A stretch of DNA of 64,000 nt. It comes from Auanema rhodensis. Lineage: Eukaryota > Nematoda > Chromadorea > Rhabditida > Rhabditidae. The stretch spans positions 1,178,001 through 1,242,000 of the forward strand of contig OZ059895.1 of the NCBI GenBank assembly GCA_964057225.1. The letters run 5' to 3'. Numbering within the stretch: position 1 is the first letter of the stretch; each line of letters begins with the position of its first letter. Positions 1 to 15,175 of this stretch are shown here, piece by piece. Below the pieces are notes generated by a model, which was not told the DNA's origin, did no database searches, and saw nothing but the letters and a program-made list of their open reading frames with translations. The translations under genes and the position numbers were made by a program.

Positions 1-2105
1 TTTCGTTGAATAACATTGTCCATCGTCTTTGCTTGAAAAATGGAATCTAAAAACATCTACTTTTTGCTAAATTATTTTGAAATTTTTCGAAAAAATTTTT
101 GTCAAAATGTTTTTGGAAGCAATGTTGAGTGTACATGGAAACTCAACATACACTAATGCATCATTTTTCAAACGATCATAACTAATTTTTGTATCAAGCG
201 TTTCTCAATGTAGTATAGTGCATTCGATGCGGATTTTTAAGCTGCGTCGTTCTGTGTTATCAGATTTGCGCTAGCTTAAAAATGCACCGAGATATCAACT
301 GATATAAGTTCACACTTATATCCTCGATTTTCACCCTGAAGAATTAATTTTTTCGTTGAATAACATTGTCCTTCGTCTTTGCCTTGAAAAAAGGAATCTA
401 AAAACATCTACTTTTTGCTAAATTATTTTGAAATTTTTCGAAAAAATTTTTGTCAAAATGTTTTTGGAAGCAATGTTGAGTGTACATGGAAACTCAACAT
501 ACACTAATGCATCATTTTTCAAACGATCATAACTAATTTTTGTATTAAGCGTTTCTCAATGTAGTATAGTGCATTCGATGCGGATTTTTAAGCTGCGTCG
601 ATCTGTGTTATCAGATTTGCGCTAGCTTAAAAATGCACCGAGATATCAACTGATATAAGTTCACACTTATATCCTCGATTTTCACCCTGAAGAATTAATT
701 TTTTCGTTGAATAACATTGTCCATCGTCTTTGCCTTGAAAAAAGGAATCTAAAAACATCTACTTTTTGCTAAATTATTTTGAAATTTTTCGAAAAAATTT
801 TTGTCAAAATGTTTTTGGAAGCAATGTTGAGTGTACATGGAAACTCAACATACACTAATGCATCATTTTTCAAACGATCATAACTAATTTTTGTATTAAG
901 CGTTTCTCAATGTAGTATAGTGCATTCGATGCGGATTTTTAAACTGCGTCGATCTGTGTTATCAAATTTGCGCTAGCTTAAAAATGCACCGAGATATCAA
1001 CTGATATGAGTTCACACATATATCCTCGATTTTCACCCTGAAGAATTAATTTTTTCGTTGAATAACAATGTCAATTGTCTTTGCCTTGAAAAAAAGAATC
1101 TAAAAACATCTACTTTTTGCTAAATTATTTTGAAATTTTTCGAAAAAATTTTTGTCAAAATGTTTTTGGAAGCAATGTTGAGTGTACATGGAAACTCAAC
1201 ATACACTAATGCATCATTTTTCAAACGATCATAACTAATTTCTGTATCAAGCGTTTCTCAATGTAGTATAGTGCATTCGATGCGGATTTTTAAACTGCGT
1301 CGATCTGTGTTATCAAATTTGCGCTAGCTTAAAAATGCACCGAGATATCAACTGATATGAGTTCACACTTATATCCTCGATTTTCACCCTGAAGAATTAA
1401 TTTTTCCGTTGAATAACATTGTCCATCGTCTTTGCCTTGAAAAAAGGAATCTAAAAACATCTACTTTTTGCTAAATTATTTTGAAATTTTTCGAAAAAAT
1501 TTTTGTCAAAATGTTTTTGGAAGCAATGTTGAGTGTACATGGAAACTCAACATACACTAATGCATCATTTTTCAAACGATCATAACTAATTTCTGTATCA
1601 AGCGTTTCTCAATGTAGTATAGTGCATTCGATGCGGATTTTTAAGCTGCGTCGATCTGTGTTATCAGATTTGCGCTAGCTTAAAAATGCACCGAGATATC
1701 AACTGATATAAGTTCACACTTATATCCTCGATTTTCACCCTGAAGAATTAATTTTTTCGTTGAATAACATTGTCCATCGTCTTTACCTTGAAAAAAGGAA
1801 TCTAAAAACATCTACTTTTTGCTAAATTATTCTGAAATTTTTCGAAAAAATTTTTGTCAAAATGTTTTTGGAAGCAATGTTGAGTGTACATGGAAACTCA
1901 ACATACACTAATGCATCATTTTTCAAACGATCATAACTAATTTTTGTATTAAGCGTTTCTCAATGTAGTATAGTGCATTCGATGCGGATTTTTAAACTGC
2001 GTCGATCTGTGTTATCAAATTTGCGCTAGCTTAAAAATGCACCGAGATATCAACTGATATAAGTTCACACTTATATCCTCGATTTTCACCCTGAAGAATT
2101 AATTT

Positions 2106-5100
2106 TTTCGTTGAATAACAATGTCAATTGTCTTTGCCTTGAAAAAAAGAATCTAAAAACATCTACTTTTTGCTAAATTATTTTGAAATTTTTCGAAAAA
2201 ATTTTTGTCAAAATGTTTTTGGAAGCAATGTTGAGTGTACATGGAAACTCAACATACACTAATGCATCATTTTTCAAACGATCATAACTAATTTTTGTAT
2301 TAGGCGTTTTTCAATGTAGTATAGTGCATTCGATGCGGATTTTTAAGCTGCGTCGATCTGTGTTATCAGATTTGCGCTAGCTTAAAAATGCACCGAGATA
2401 TCAACTGATATAAGTTCACACTTATATCCTCGATTTTCACCCTGAAGAATTAAGTTTTTCGTTGAATAACATTGTCCATCGTCTTTACCTTGAAAAAAGG
2501 AATCTAAAAACATCTACTTTTTGCTAAATTATTCTGAAATTTTTCGAAAAAATTTTTGTCAAAATGTTTTTGGAAGCAATGTTGAGTGTACATGGAAACT
2601 CAACATACACTAATGCATCATTTTTCAAACGATCATAACTAATTTTTGTATTAAGCGTTTCTCAATGTAGTATAGTGCATTCGATGCGGATTTTTAAGCT
2701 GCGTCGATCTGTGTTATCAGATTTGAGCTAGCTTAAAAATGCACCGAGATATCAACTGATATAAGTTCACACTTATATCCTCGATTTTCACCCTGAAGAA
2801 TTAATTTTTTCGTTGAATAACATTGTCCATCGTCTTTACCTTGAAAAAAGGAATCTGAAAACATCTACTTTTTGCTAAATTATTCTGAAATTTTTCGAAA
2901 AAATTTTTGTCAAAATGTTTTTGGAAGCAATGTTGAGTGTACATGGAAACTCAACATACACTAATGCATCATTTTTCAAACGATCATAACTAATTTTTGT
3001 ATTAAGCGTTTCTCAATGTAGTATAGTGCATTCGATGCGGATTTTTAAGCTGCGTCGATCTGTGTTATCAAATTTGCGCTAGCTTAAAAATGCACCGAGA
3101 TATCAACTGATATAAGTTCACACTTATATCCTCGATTTTCACCCTGAAGAATTAATTTTTTCGTTGAATAACATTGTCCATCGTCTTTACCTTGAAAAAA
3201 GGAATCTAAAAACATCTACTTTTTGCTAAATTATTCTGAAATTTTTCGAAAAAAGTTTTGTCAAAATGTTTTTGGAAGCAATGTTGAGTGTACATGGAAA
3301 CTCAACATACACTAATGCATCATTTTTCAAACGATCATAACTAATTTTTGTATTAAGCGTTTCTCAATGTAGTATAGTGCATTCGATGCGGATTTTTAAG
3401 CTGCGTCGATCTGTGTTATCAAATTTGAGCTAGCTTAAAAATGCACCGAGATATCAACTGATATAAGTTCACACTTATATCCTCGATTTTCACCCTGAAG
3501 AATTAATTTTTTCGTTGAATAACATTGTCCATCGTCTTTGCCTTGAAAAAAGGAATCTAAAAACATCTACTTTTTGCTAAATTATTTTGAAATTTTTCGA
3601 AAAAATTTTTGTCAAAATGTTTTTGGAAGCAATGTTGAGTGTACATGGAAACTCAACATACACTAATGCATCATTTTTCAAACGATCATAACTAATTTTT
3701 GTATTAAGCGTTTCTCAATGTAGTATAGTGCATTCGATGCGGATTTTTAAACTGCGTCGATCTGTGTTATCAAATTTGCGCTAGCTTAAAAATGCACCGA
3801 GATATCAACTGATATAAGTTCACACTTATATCCTCGATTTTCACCCTGAAGAATTAATTTTTTCGTTGAATAACAATGTCAATTGTCTTTGCCTTGAAAA
3901 AAAGAATCTAAAAACATCTACTTTTTGCTAAATTATTTTGAAATTTTTCGAAAAAATTTTTGTCAAAATGTTTTTGGAAGCAATGTTGAGTGTACATGGA
4001 AACTCAACATACACTAATGCATCATTTTTCAAACGATCATAACTAATTTTTGTATTAAGCGTTTCTCAATGTAGTATAGTGCATTCGATGCGGATTTTTA
4101 AGCTGCGTCGATCTGTGTTATCAGATTTGAGCTAGCTTAAAAATGCACCGAGATATCAACTGATATAAGTTCACACTTATATCCTCGATTTTCACCCTGA
4201 AGAATTAATTTTTTCGTTGAATAACATTGTCCATCGTCTTTACCTTGAAAAAAGGAATCTGAAAACATCTACTTTTTGCTAAATTATTCTGAAATTTTTC
4301 GAAAAAATTTTTGTCAAAATGTTTTTGGAAGCAATGTTGAGTGTACATGGAAACTCAACATACACTAATGCATCATTTTTCAAACGATCATAACTAATTT
4401 TTGTATTAAGCGTTTCTCAATGTAGTATAGTGCATTCGATGCGGATTTTTAAGCTGCGTCGATCTGTGTTATCAGATTTGAGCTAGCTTAAAAATGCACC
4501 GAGATATCAACTGATATAAGTTCACACTTATATCCTCGATTTTCACCCTGAAGAATTAATTTTTTCGTTGAATAACATTGTCCATCGTCTTTACCTTGAA
4601 AAAAGGAATCTGAAAACATCTACTTTTTGCTAAATTATTCTGAAATTTTTCGAAAAAATTTTTGTCAAAATGTTTTTGGAAGCAATGTTGAGTGTACATG
4701 GAAACTCAACATACACTAATGCATCATTTTTCAAACGATCATAACTAATTTTTGTATTAAGCGTTTCTCAATGTAGTATAGTGCATTCGATGCGGATTTT
4801 TAAGCTGCGTCGATCTGTGTTATCAAATTTGCGCTAGCTTAAAAATGCACCGAGATATCAACTGATATAAGTTCACACTTATATCCTCGATTTTCACCCT
4901 GAAGAATTAATTTTTTCGTTGAATAACATTGTCCATCGTCTTTACCTTGAAAAAAGGAATCTAAAAACATCTACTTTTTGCTAAATTATTCTGAAATTTT
5001 TCGAAAAAAGTTTTGTCAAAATGTTTTTGGAAGCAATGTTGAGTGTACATGGAAACTCAACATACACTAATGCATCATTTTTCAAACGATCATAACTAAT

Positions 5101-6668
5101 TTTTGTATTAAGCGTTTCTCAATGTAGTATAGTGCATTCGATGCGGATTTTTAAGCTGCGTCGATCTGTGTTATCAAATTTGAGCTAGCTTAAAAATGCA
5201 CCGAGATATCAACTGATATAAGTTCACACTTATATCCTCGATTTTCACCCTGAAGAATTAATTTTTTCGTTGAATAACATTGTCCATCGTCTTTGCCTTG
5301 AAAAAAGGAATCTAAAAACATCTACTTTTTGCTAAATTATTTTGAAATTTTTCGAAAAAATTTTTGTCAAAATGTTTTTGGAAGCAATGTTGAGTGTACA
5401 TGGAAACTCAACATACACTAATGCATCATTTTTCAAACGATCATAACTAATTTTTGTATTAAGCGTTTCTCAATGTAGTATAGTGCATTCGATGCGGATT
5501 TTTAAACTGCGTCGATCTGTGTTATCAAATTTGCGCTAGCTTAAAAATGCACCGAGATATCAACTGATATAAGTTCACACTTATATCCTCGATTTTCACC
5601 CTGAAGAATTAATTTTTTCGTTGAATAACAATGTCAATTGTCTTTGCCTTGAAAAAAAGAATCTAAAAACATCTACTTTTTGCTAAATTATTTTGAAATT
5701 TTTCGAAAAAATTTTTGTCAAAATGTTTTTGGAAGCAATGTTGAGTGTACATGGAAACTCAACATACACTAATGCATCATTTTTCAAACGATCATAACTA
5801 ATTTTTGTATTAAGCGTTTCTCAATGTAGTATAGTGCATTCGATGCGGATTTTTAAGCTGCGTCGATCTGTGTTATCAGATTTGCGCTAGCTTAAAAATG
5901 CACCGAGATATCAACTGATATAAGTTCACACTTATATCCTCGATTTTCACCCTGAAGAATTAAGTTTTTCGTTGAATAACATTGTCCATCGTCTTTACCT
6001 TGAAAAAAGGAATCTAAAAACATCTACTTTTTGCTAAATTATTCTGAAATTTTTCGAAAAAATTTTTGTCAAAATGTTTTTGGAAGCAATGTTGAGTGTA
6101 CATGGAAACTCAACATACACTAATGCATCATTTTTCAAACGATCATAACTAATTTTTGTATTAAGCGTTTCTCAATGTAGTATAGTGCATTCGATGCGGA
6201 TTTTTAAGCTGCGTCGATCTGTGTTATCAGATTTGAGCTAGCTTAAAAATGCACCGAGATATCAACTGATATAAGTTCACACTTATATCCTCGATTTTCA
6301 CCCTGAAGAATTAATTTTTTCGTTGAATAACATTGTCCATCGTCTTTACCTTGAAAAAAGGAATCTGAAAACATCTACTTTTTGCTAAATTATTCTGAAA
6401 TTTTTCGAAAAAATTTTTGTCAAAATGTTTTTGGAAGCAATGTTGAGTGTACATGGAAACTCAACATACACTAATGCATCATTTTTCAAACGATCATAAC
6501 TAATTTTTGTATTAAGCGTTTCTCAATGTAGTATAGTGCATTCGATGCGGATTTTTAAGCTGCGTCGATCTGTGTTATCAAATTTGCGCTAGCTTAAAAA
6601 TGCACCGAGATATCAACTGATATAAGTTCACACTTATATCCTCGATTTTCACCCTGAAGAATTAATTT
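2106..6668 (+). repeat. 5-monomer higher-order repeat, 1755 bp, about 2.6 units
   Basis: The units are 2106-3860, 3861-5615 and a partial 5616-6668. Within a unit the monomers run as follows: AACAATGTCAATTG type; ACCTTG with TTATTCTG; ACCTTG with ATCTGAAAAC and AAATTTGCG; a copy with the rare AAAAGTTTTG change; and a GCCTTG copy with TTTAAACTGCG. The rare G sits at 3255 and 5010, exactly 1755 bp apart. The third unit repeats the first three positions, including the unusual GAATTAAG tail shared by 2446 and 5956, and then breaks. This pattern is what repeated unequal exchange with a 5-monomer step would leave. Confidence 0.8.
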
Positions 6669-7370
6669 TTTCGTTGAATAACAATGTCCATCGTCTTTGC
6701 TTTGAAAAAAAGAATCTAAAAACATCTACTTTTTGCTAAATTATTTTGAAATTTTTCGAAAAAATTTTTGTCAAAATGTTTTTGGAAGCAATGTTGAGTG
6801 TACATGGAAACTCAACATACACTAATGCATCATTTTTCAAACGATCATAACTAATTTTTGTATTAAGCGTTTCTCAATGTAGTATAATGCATTCGATGCC
6901 GATTTTTAAGCTGGGTCGATCTGTGTTATCAGATTTGAGCTAGCTTAAAAATGCACCGAGATATCAACTGATATAAGTTCACACTTATATCCTCGATTTT
7001 CACCCTGAAGAATTAATTTTTTCGTTGAATAACAATGTCCATTGTCTTTGCCTTGAAAAAAAGAATCTAAAAACATCTACTTTTTGCTAAATTATTTTGA
7101 AATTTTTCGAAAAAATTTTTGTCAAAATGTTTTTGGAAGCAATGTTGAGTGTACATGGAAACTCAACATACACTAATGCATCATTTTTCAAACGATCATA
7201 ACTAATTTTTGTATTAAGCGTTTCTCAATGTAGTATAGTGCATTCGATGCGGATTTTTAAGCTGCGTCGATCTGTGTTATCAGATTTGAGCTAGCTTAAA
7301 AATGCACCGAGATATCAACTGATATAAGTTCACACTTATATCCTCGATTTTCACCCTGAAGAATTAATTT

Positions 7371-10300
7371 TTTCGTTGAATAACATTGTCCATCGTCTTT
7401 ACCTTGAAAAAAGGAATCTAAAAACATCTACTTTTTGCTAAATTATTCTGAAATTTTTCGAAAAAATTTTTGTCAAAATGTTTTTGGAAGCAATGTTGAG
7501 TGTACATGGAAACTCAACATACACTAATGCATCATTTTTCAAACGATCATAACTAATTTTTGTATTAAGCGTTTCTCAATGTAGTATAGTGCATTCGATG
7601 CGGATTTTTAAGCTGCGTCGATCTGTGTTATCAAATTTGAGCTAGCTTAAAAATGCACCGAGATATCAACTGATATAAGTTCACACTTATATCCTCGATT
7701 TTCACCCTGAAGAATTAATTTTTTCGTTGAATAACATTGTCCATCGTCTTTACCTTGAAAAAAGGAATCTAAAAACATCTACTTTTTGCTAAATTATTCT
7801 GAAATTTTTCGAAAAAATTTTTGTCAAAATGTTTTTGGAAGCAATGTTGAGTGTACATGGAAACTCAACATACACTAATGCATCATTTTTCAAACGATCA
7901 TAACTAATTTTTGTATTAAGCGTTTCTCAATGTAGTATAGTGCATTCGATGCGGATTTTTAAGCTGGGTCGATCTGTGTTATCAGATTTGAGCTAGCTTA
8001 AAAATGCACCGAGATATCAACTGATATAAGTTCACACTTATATCCTCGATTTTCACCCTGAAGAATTAATTTTTTCGTTGAATAACATTGTCCATCGTCT
8101 TTACCTTGAAAAAAGGAATCTAAAAACATCTACTTTTTGCTAAATTATTCTGAAATTTTTCGAAAAAATTTTTGTCAAAATGTTTTTGGAAGCAATGTTG
8201 AGTGTACATGGAAACTCAACATACACTAATGCATCATTTTTCAAACGATCATAACTAATTTTTGTTTTAAGCGTTTCTCAATGTAGTATAGTGCATTCGA
8301 TGCGGATTTTTAAGCTGCGTCGATCTGTGTTATCAAATTTGCGCTAGCTTAAAAATGCACCGAGATATCAACTGATATAAGTTCACACTTATATCCTCGA
8401 TTTTCACCCTGAAGAATTAATTTTTTCGTTGAATAACAATGTCCATCGTCTTTGCTTTGAAAAAAAGAATCTAAAAACATCTACTTTTTGCTAAATTATT
8501 TTGAAATTTTTCGAAAAAATTTTTGTCAAAATGTTTTTGGAAGCAATGTTGAGTGTACATGGAAACTCAACATACACTAATGCATCATTTTTCAAACGAT
8601 CATAACTAATTTTTGTATTAAGCGTTTCTCAATGTAGTATAGTGCATTCGATGCGGATTTTTAAGCTGCGTCGATCTGTGTCATCAGATTTGAGTTAGCT
8701 TAAAAATGCACCGAGATATCAACTGATATAAGTTCACACTTATATCCTCGATTTTCACCCTGAAGAATTAATTTTTTCGTTGAATAACATTGTCCATCGT
8801 CTTTACCTTGAAAAAAGGAATCTAAAAACATCTACTTTTTGCTAAATTATTCTGAAATTTTTCGAAAAAATTTTTGTCAAAATGTTTTTGGAAGCAATGT
8901 TGAGTGTACATGGAAACTCAACATACACTAATGCATCATTTTTCAAACGATCATAACTAATTTTTGTATTAAGCGTTTCTCAATGTTGTATAGTGCATTC
9001 GATGCGGATTTTTAAGCTGCGTCGATCTGTGTTATCAGATTTGAGCTAGCTTAAAAATGCACCGAGATATCAACTGATATAAGTTCACACTTATATCCTC
9101 GATTTTCACCCTGAAGAATTAATTTTTTCGTTGAATAACATTGTCCATCGTCTTTACCTTGAAAAAAGGAATCTGAAAACATCTACTTTTTGCTAAATTA
9201 TTCTGAAATTTTTCGAAAAAATTTTTGTCAAAATGTTTTTGGAAGCAATGTTGAGTGTACATGGAAACTCAACATACACTAATGCATCATTTTTCAAACG
9301 ATCATAACTAATTTTTGTATTAAGCGTTTCTCAATGTAGTATAGTGCATTCGATGCGGATTTTTAAGCTGCGTCGATCTGTGTTATCAGATTTGCGCTAG
9401 CTTAAAAATGCACCGAGATATCAACTGATATAAGTTCACACTTATATCCTCGATTTTCACCCTGAAGAATTAATTTTTTCGTTGAATAACATTGTCCATC
9501 GTCTTTGCCTCGAAAAAAGGAATCTAAAAACATCTACTTTTTGCTAAATTATTCTGAAATTTTTCGAAAAAATTTTTGTCAAAATGTTTTTGGAAGCAAT
9601 GTTGAGTGTACATGGAAACTCAACATACACTAATGCATCATTTTTCAAACGATCATAACTAATTTTTGTATTAAGCGTTTCTCAATGTAGTATAGTGCAT
9701 TCGATGCGGATTTTTAAGCTGCGTCGATCTGTGTTATCAGATTTGCGCTAGCTTAAAAATGCACCGAGATATCAACTGATATAAGTTCACACTTATATCC
9801 TCGATTTTCACCCTGAAGAATTAATTTTTTCGTTGAATAACATTGTCCATCGTCTTTGCCTCGAAAAAAGGAATCTAAAAACATCTACTTTTTGCTAAAT
9901 TATTTTGAAATTTTTCGAAAAAATTTTTGTCAAAATGTTTTTGGAAGCAATGTTGAGTGTACATGGAAACTCAACATACACTAATGCATCATTTTTCAAA
10001 CGATCATAACTAATTTTTGTATTAAGCGTTTTTCAATGTAGTATAGTGCATTCGATGCGGATTTTTAAGCTGCGTCGATCTGTGTTATCAGATTTGCGCT
10101 AGCTTAAAAATGCACCGAGATATCAACTGATATAAGTTCACACTTATATCCTCGATTTTCACCCTGAAGAATTAATTTTTTCGTTGAATAACATTGTCCA
10201 TCGTCTTTGCCTCGAAAAAAGGAATCTAAAAACATCTACTTTTTGCTAAATTATTTTGAAATTTTTCGAAAAAATTTTTGTCAAAATGTTTTTGGAAGCA

Positions 10301-10529
10301 ATGTTGAGTGTACATGGAAACTCAACATACACTAATGCATCATTTTTCAAACGATCATAACTAATTTTTGTATTAAGCGTTTTTCAATGTAGTATAGTGC
10401 ATTCGATGCGGATTTTTAAGCTGCGTCGATCTGTGTTATCAGATTTGCGCTAGCTTAAAAATGCACCGAGATATCAACTGATATAAGTTCACACTTATAT
10501 CCTCGATTTTCACCCTGAAGAATTAATTT
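7371..10529 (+). repeat. Segmental duplication copy 1 (9 monomers, 11-monomer offset)
   Basis: These nine monomers recur in the same order at 11232-14390, a shift of 3861 bp (11 x 351). Shared rare markers, in order, are CTGGGTCG, TTGTTTTAAGC (8264), GCTTTG with GTCATCAG (8680), ATGTTGTATAG (8986), ATCTGAAAAC, then three GCCTCG monomers, two of them with GCGTTTTTCAA. One difference I noticed is GAGTTAGC here against GAGCTAGC in the partner. The next monomer (10530) shares its first part with 14391 and then diverges. Confidence 0.85.
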
Positions 10530-11231
10530 TTTCGTTGAATAACATTGTCCATCGTCTTTGCCTTGAAAAAAGGAATCTAAAAACATCTACTTTTTGCTAA
10601 ATTATTTTGAAATTTTTCGAAAAAATTTTTGTCAAAATGTTTTTGGAAGCAATGTTGAGTGTACATGGAAACTCAACATACACTAATGCATCATTTTTCA
10701 AACGATCATAACTAATTTTTGTATTAAGCGTTTCTCAATGTAGTATAGTGCATTCGATGCGGATTTTTAAGCTGCGTCGATCTGTGTTATCAAATTTGAG
10801 CTAGCTTAAAAATGCACCGAGATATCAACTGATATAAGTTCACACTTATATCCTCGATTTTCACCCTGAAGAATTAATTTTTTCGTTGAATAACATTGTC
10901 CATCGTCTTTACCTTGAAAAAAGGAATCTAAAAACATCTACTTTTTGCTAAATTATTCTGAAATTTTTCGAAAAAATTTTTGTCAAAATGTTTTTGGAAG
11001 CAATGTTGAGTGTACATGGAAACTCAACATACACTAATGCATCATTTTTCAAACGATCATAACTAATTTTTGTATTAAGCGTTTCTCAATGTAGTATAGT
11101 GCATTCGATGCGGATTTTTAAGCTGGGTCGATCTGTGTTATCAGATTTGAGCTAGCTTAAAAATGCACCGAGATATCAACTGATATAAGTTCACACTTAT
11201 ATCCTCGATTTTCACCCTGAAGAATTAATTT

Positions 11232-14200
11232 TTTCGTTGAATAACATTGTCCATCGTCTTTACCTTGAAAAAAGGAATCTAAAAACATCTACTTTTTGCT
11301 AAATTATTCTGAAATTTTTCGAAAAAATTTTTGTCAAAATGTTTTTGGAAGCAATGTTGAGTGTACATGGAAACTCAACATACACTAATGCATCATTTTT
11401 CAAACGATCATAACTAATTTTTGTATTAAGCGTTTCTCAATGTAGTATAGTGCATTCGATGCGGATTTTTAAGCTGCGTCGATCTGTGTTATCAAATTTG
11501 AGCTAGCTTAAAAATGCACCGAGATATCAACTGATATAAGTTCACACTTATATCCTCGATTTTCACCCTGAAGAATTAATTTTTTCGTTGAATAACATTG
11601 TCCATCGTCTTTACCTTGAAAAAAGGAATCTAAAAACATCTACTTTTTGCTAAATTATTCTGAAATTTTTCGAAAAAATTTTTGTCAAAATGTTTTTGGA
11701 AGCAATGTTGAGTGTACATGGAAACTCAACATACACTAATGCATCATTTTTCAAACGATCATAACTAATTTTTGTATTAAGCGTTTCTCAATGTAGTATA
11801 GTGCATTCGATGCGGATTTTTAAGCTGGGTCGATCTGTGTTATCAGATTTGAGCTAGCTTAAAAATGCACCGAGATATCAACTGATATAAGTTCACACTT
11901 ATATCCTCGATTTTCACCCTGAAGAATTAATTTTTTCGTTGAATAACATTGTCCATCGTCTTTACCTTGAAAAAAGGAATCTAAAAACATCTACTTTTTG
12001 CTAAATTATTCTGAAATTTTTCGAAAAAATTTTTGTCAAAATGTTTTTGGAAGCAATGTTGAGTGTACATGGAAACTCAACATACACTAATGCATCATTT
12101 TTCAAACGATCATAACTAATTTTTGTTTTAAGCGTTTCTCAATGTAGTATAGTGCATTCGATGCGGATTTTTAAGCTGCGTCGATCTGTGTTATCAAATT
12201 TGCGCTAGCTTAAAAATGCACCGAGATATCAACTGATATAAGTTCACACTTATATCCTCGATTTTCACCCTGAAGAATTAATTTTTTCGTTGAATAACAA
12301 TGTCCATCGTCTTTGCTTTGAAAAAAAGAATCTAAAAACATCTACTTTTTGCTAAATTATTTTGAAATTTTTCGAAAAAATTTTTGTCAAAATGTTTTTG
12401 GAAGCAATGTTGAGTGTACATGGAAACTCAACATACACTAATGCATCATTTTTCAAACGATCATAACTAATTTTTGTATTAAGCGTTTCTCAATGTAGTA
12501 TAGTGCATTCGATGCGGATTTTTAAGCTGCGTCGATCTGTGTCATCAGATTTGAGCTAGCTTAAAAATGCACCGAGATATCAACTGATATAAGTTCACAC
12601 TTATATCCTCGATTTTCACCCTGAAGAATTAATTTTTTCGTTGAATAACATTGTCCATCGTCTTTACCTTGAAAAAAGGAATCTAAAAACATCTACTTTT
12701 TGCTAAATTATTCTGAAATTTTTCGAAAAAATTTTTGTCAAAATGTTTTTGGAAGCAATGTTGAGTGTACATGGAAACTCAACATACACTAATGCATCAT
12801 TTTTCAAACGATCATAACTAATTTTTGTATTAAGCGTTTCTCAATGTTGTATAGTGCATTCGATGCGGATTTTTAAGCTGCGTCGATCTGTGTTATCAGA
12901 TTTGAGCTAGCTTAAAAATGCACCGAGATATCAACTGATATAAGTTCACACTTATATCCTCGATTTTCACCCTGAAGAATTAATTTTTTCGTTGAATAAC
13001 ATTGTCCATCGTCTTTACCTTGAAAAAAGGAATCTGAAAACATCTACTTTTTGCTAAATTATTCTGAAATTTTTCGAAAAAATTTTTGTCAAAATGTTTT
13101 TGGAAGCAATGTTGAGTGTACATGGAAACTCAACATACACTAATGCATCATTTTTCAAACGATCATAACTAATTTTTGTATTAAGCGTTTCTCAATGTAG
13201 TATAGTGCATTCGATGCGGATTTTTAAGCTGCGTCGATCTGTGTTATCAGATTTGCGCTAGCTTAAAAATGCACCGAGATATCAACTGATATAAGTTCAC
13301 ACTTATATCCTCGATTTTCACCCTGAAGAATTAATTTTTTCGTTGAATAACATTGTCCATCGTCTTTGCCTCGAAAAAAGGAATCTAAAAACATCTACTT
13401 TTTGCTAAATTATTCTGAAATTTTTCGAAAAAATTTTTGTCAAAATGTTTTTGGAAGCAATGTTGAGTGTACATGGAAACTCAACATACACTAATGCATC
13501 ATTTTTCAAACGATCATAACTAATTTTTGTATTAAGCGTTTCTCAATGTAGTATAGTGCATTCGATGCGGATTTTTAAGCTGCGTCGATCTGTGTTATCA
13601 GATTTGCGCTAGCTTAAAAATGCACCGAGATATCAACTGATATAAGTTCACACTTATATCCTCGATTTTCACCCTGAAGAATTAATTTTTTCGTTGAATA
13701 ACATTGTCCATCGTCTTTGCCTCGAAAAAAGGAATCTAAAAACATCTACTTTTTGCTAAATTATTTTGAAATTTTTCGAAAAAATTTTTGTCAAAATGTT
13801 TTTGGAAGCAATGTTGAGTGTACATGGAAACTCAACATACACTAATGCATCATTTTTCAAACGATCATAACTAATTTTTGTATTAAGCGTTTTTCAATGT
13901 AGTATAGTGCATTCGATGCGGATTTTTAAGCTGCGTCGATCTGTGTTATCAGATTTGCGCTAGCTTAAAAATGCACCGAGATATCAACTGATATAAGTTC
14001 ACACTTATATCCTCGATTTTCACCCTGAAGAATTAATTTTTTCGTTGAATAACATTGTCCATCGTCTTTGCCTCGAAAAAAGGAATCTAAAAACATCTAC
14101 TTTTTGCTAAATTATTTTGAAATTTTTCGAAAAAATTTTTGTCAAAATGTTTTTGGAAGCAATGTTGAGTGTACATGGAAACTCAACATACACTAATGCA

Positions 14201-14390
14201 TCATTTTTCAAACGATCATAACTAATTTTTGTATTAAGCGTTTTTCAATGTAGTATAGTGCATTCGATGCGGATTTTTAAGCTGCGTCGATCTGTGTTAT
14301 CAGATTTGCGCTAGCTTAAAAATGCACCGAGATATCAACTGATATAAGTTCACACTTATATCCTCGATTTTCACCCTGAAGAATTAATTT
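11232..14390 (+). repeat. Segmental duplication copy 2 (partner of 7371-10529)
   Basis: This carries the same nine-monomer order as 7371-10529, including TTGTTTTAAGC (12125), GTCATCAG (12543) and ATGTTGTATAG (12847). Two monomers (10530-11231) lie between the copies, giving the 11-monomer offset. The matching run ends inside the monomer starting at 14391, where the array changes to type II variants. That monomer is probably a recombinant joining type I-side and type II-side sequence. Confidence 0.85.
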
Positions 14391-15175
14391 TTTCGTTGAA
14401 TAACATTGTCCATCGTCTTTGCCTTGAAAAAAGGAATCTAAAAACATCTACTTTTTGCTAAATTATTTTGAAATTTTTCGAAAAAATTTTTGTCAAAATG
14501 TTTTTGGAAGCAATGTTGAGTGTACATGGAAACTCAACATACACTAATGCATCATTTTTCAAACGATCATAACTAATTTTTGTATTAAGCGTTTCTCAAT
14601 GTAATATAGTGCATTCGATGCGGTATTTTAAGCTGCGTCGATCTGTGTTATCAGATTTGCGCTAGCTTAAAAATGCACCGATATATCAACTGATATAAGT
14701 TCACACTTATATCCTCGATTTTCACCCTGAAGAAATAATTTTTTCGTTGAATAACATTGTCCATCGTCTTTGCCTTGAAAAAAGGAATCTAAAAACATCT
14801 ACTTTTTGCTAAATTATTTTGAAATTTTTCGAAAAAATTTTTGTCAAAATGTTTTTGGAAGCAATGTTGAGTGTACATGGAAACTCAACATACACTAATG
14901 CATCATTTTTCAAACGATCATAACTAATTCTTGTATTAAGCGTTTCTCAATGTAGTATAGTGCATTCGATGCGGATTTTTAAGCTGCGTCGATCTGTGTT
15001 ATCAGATTTGCGCTAGCTTAAAAATGCACCGAGATATCAACTGATATAAGTTCACACTTATATCCTCGATTTTCACCCTGAAGAATTAATTTTTTCGTTG
15101 AATAACATTGTCCATCGTCTTTGCCTTGAAAAAAGGAATCTAAAAACATCTACTTTTTGCTAAATTATTTTGAAA

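Noticed and set aside
15093-15109. CENP-B-box-like start TTTCGTTGAATAACATT
   Set aside because: It matches TTCGNNNNA but lacks the CGGG half of the mammalian consensus, so it is not a CENP-B box.
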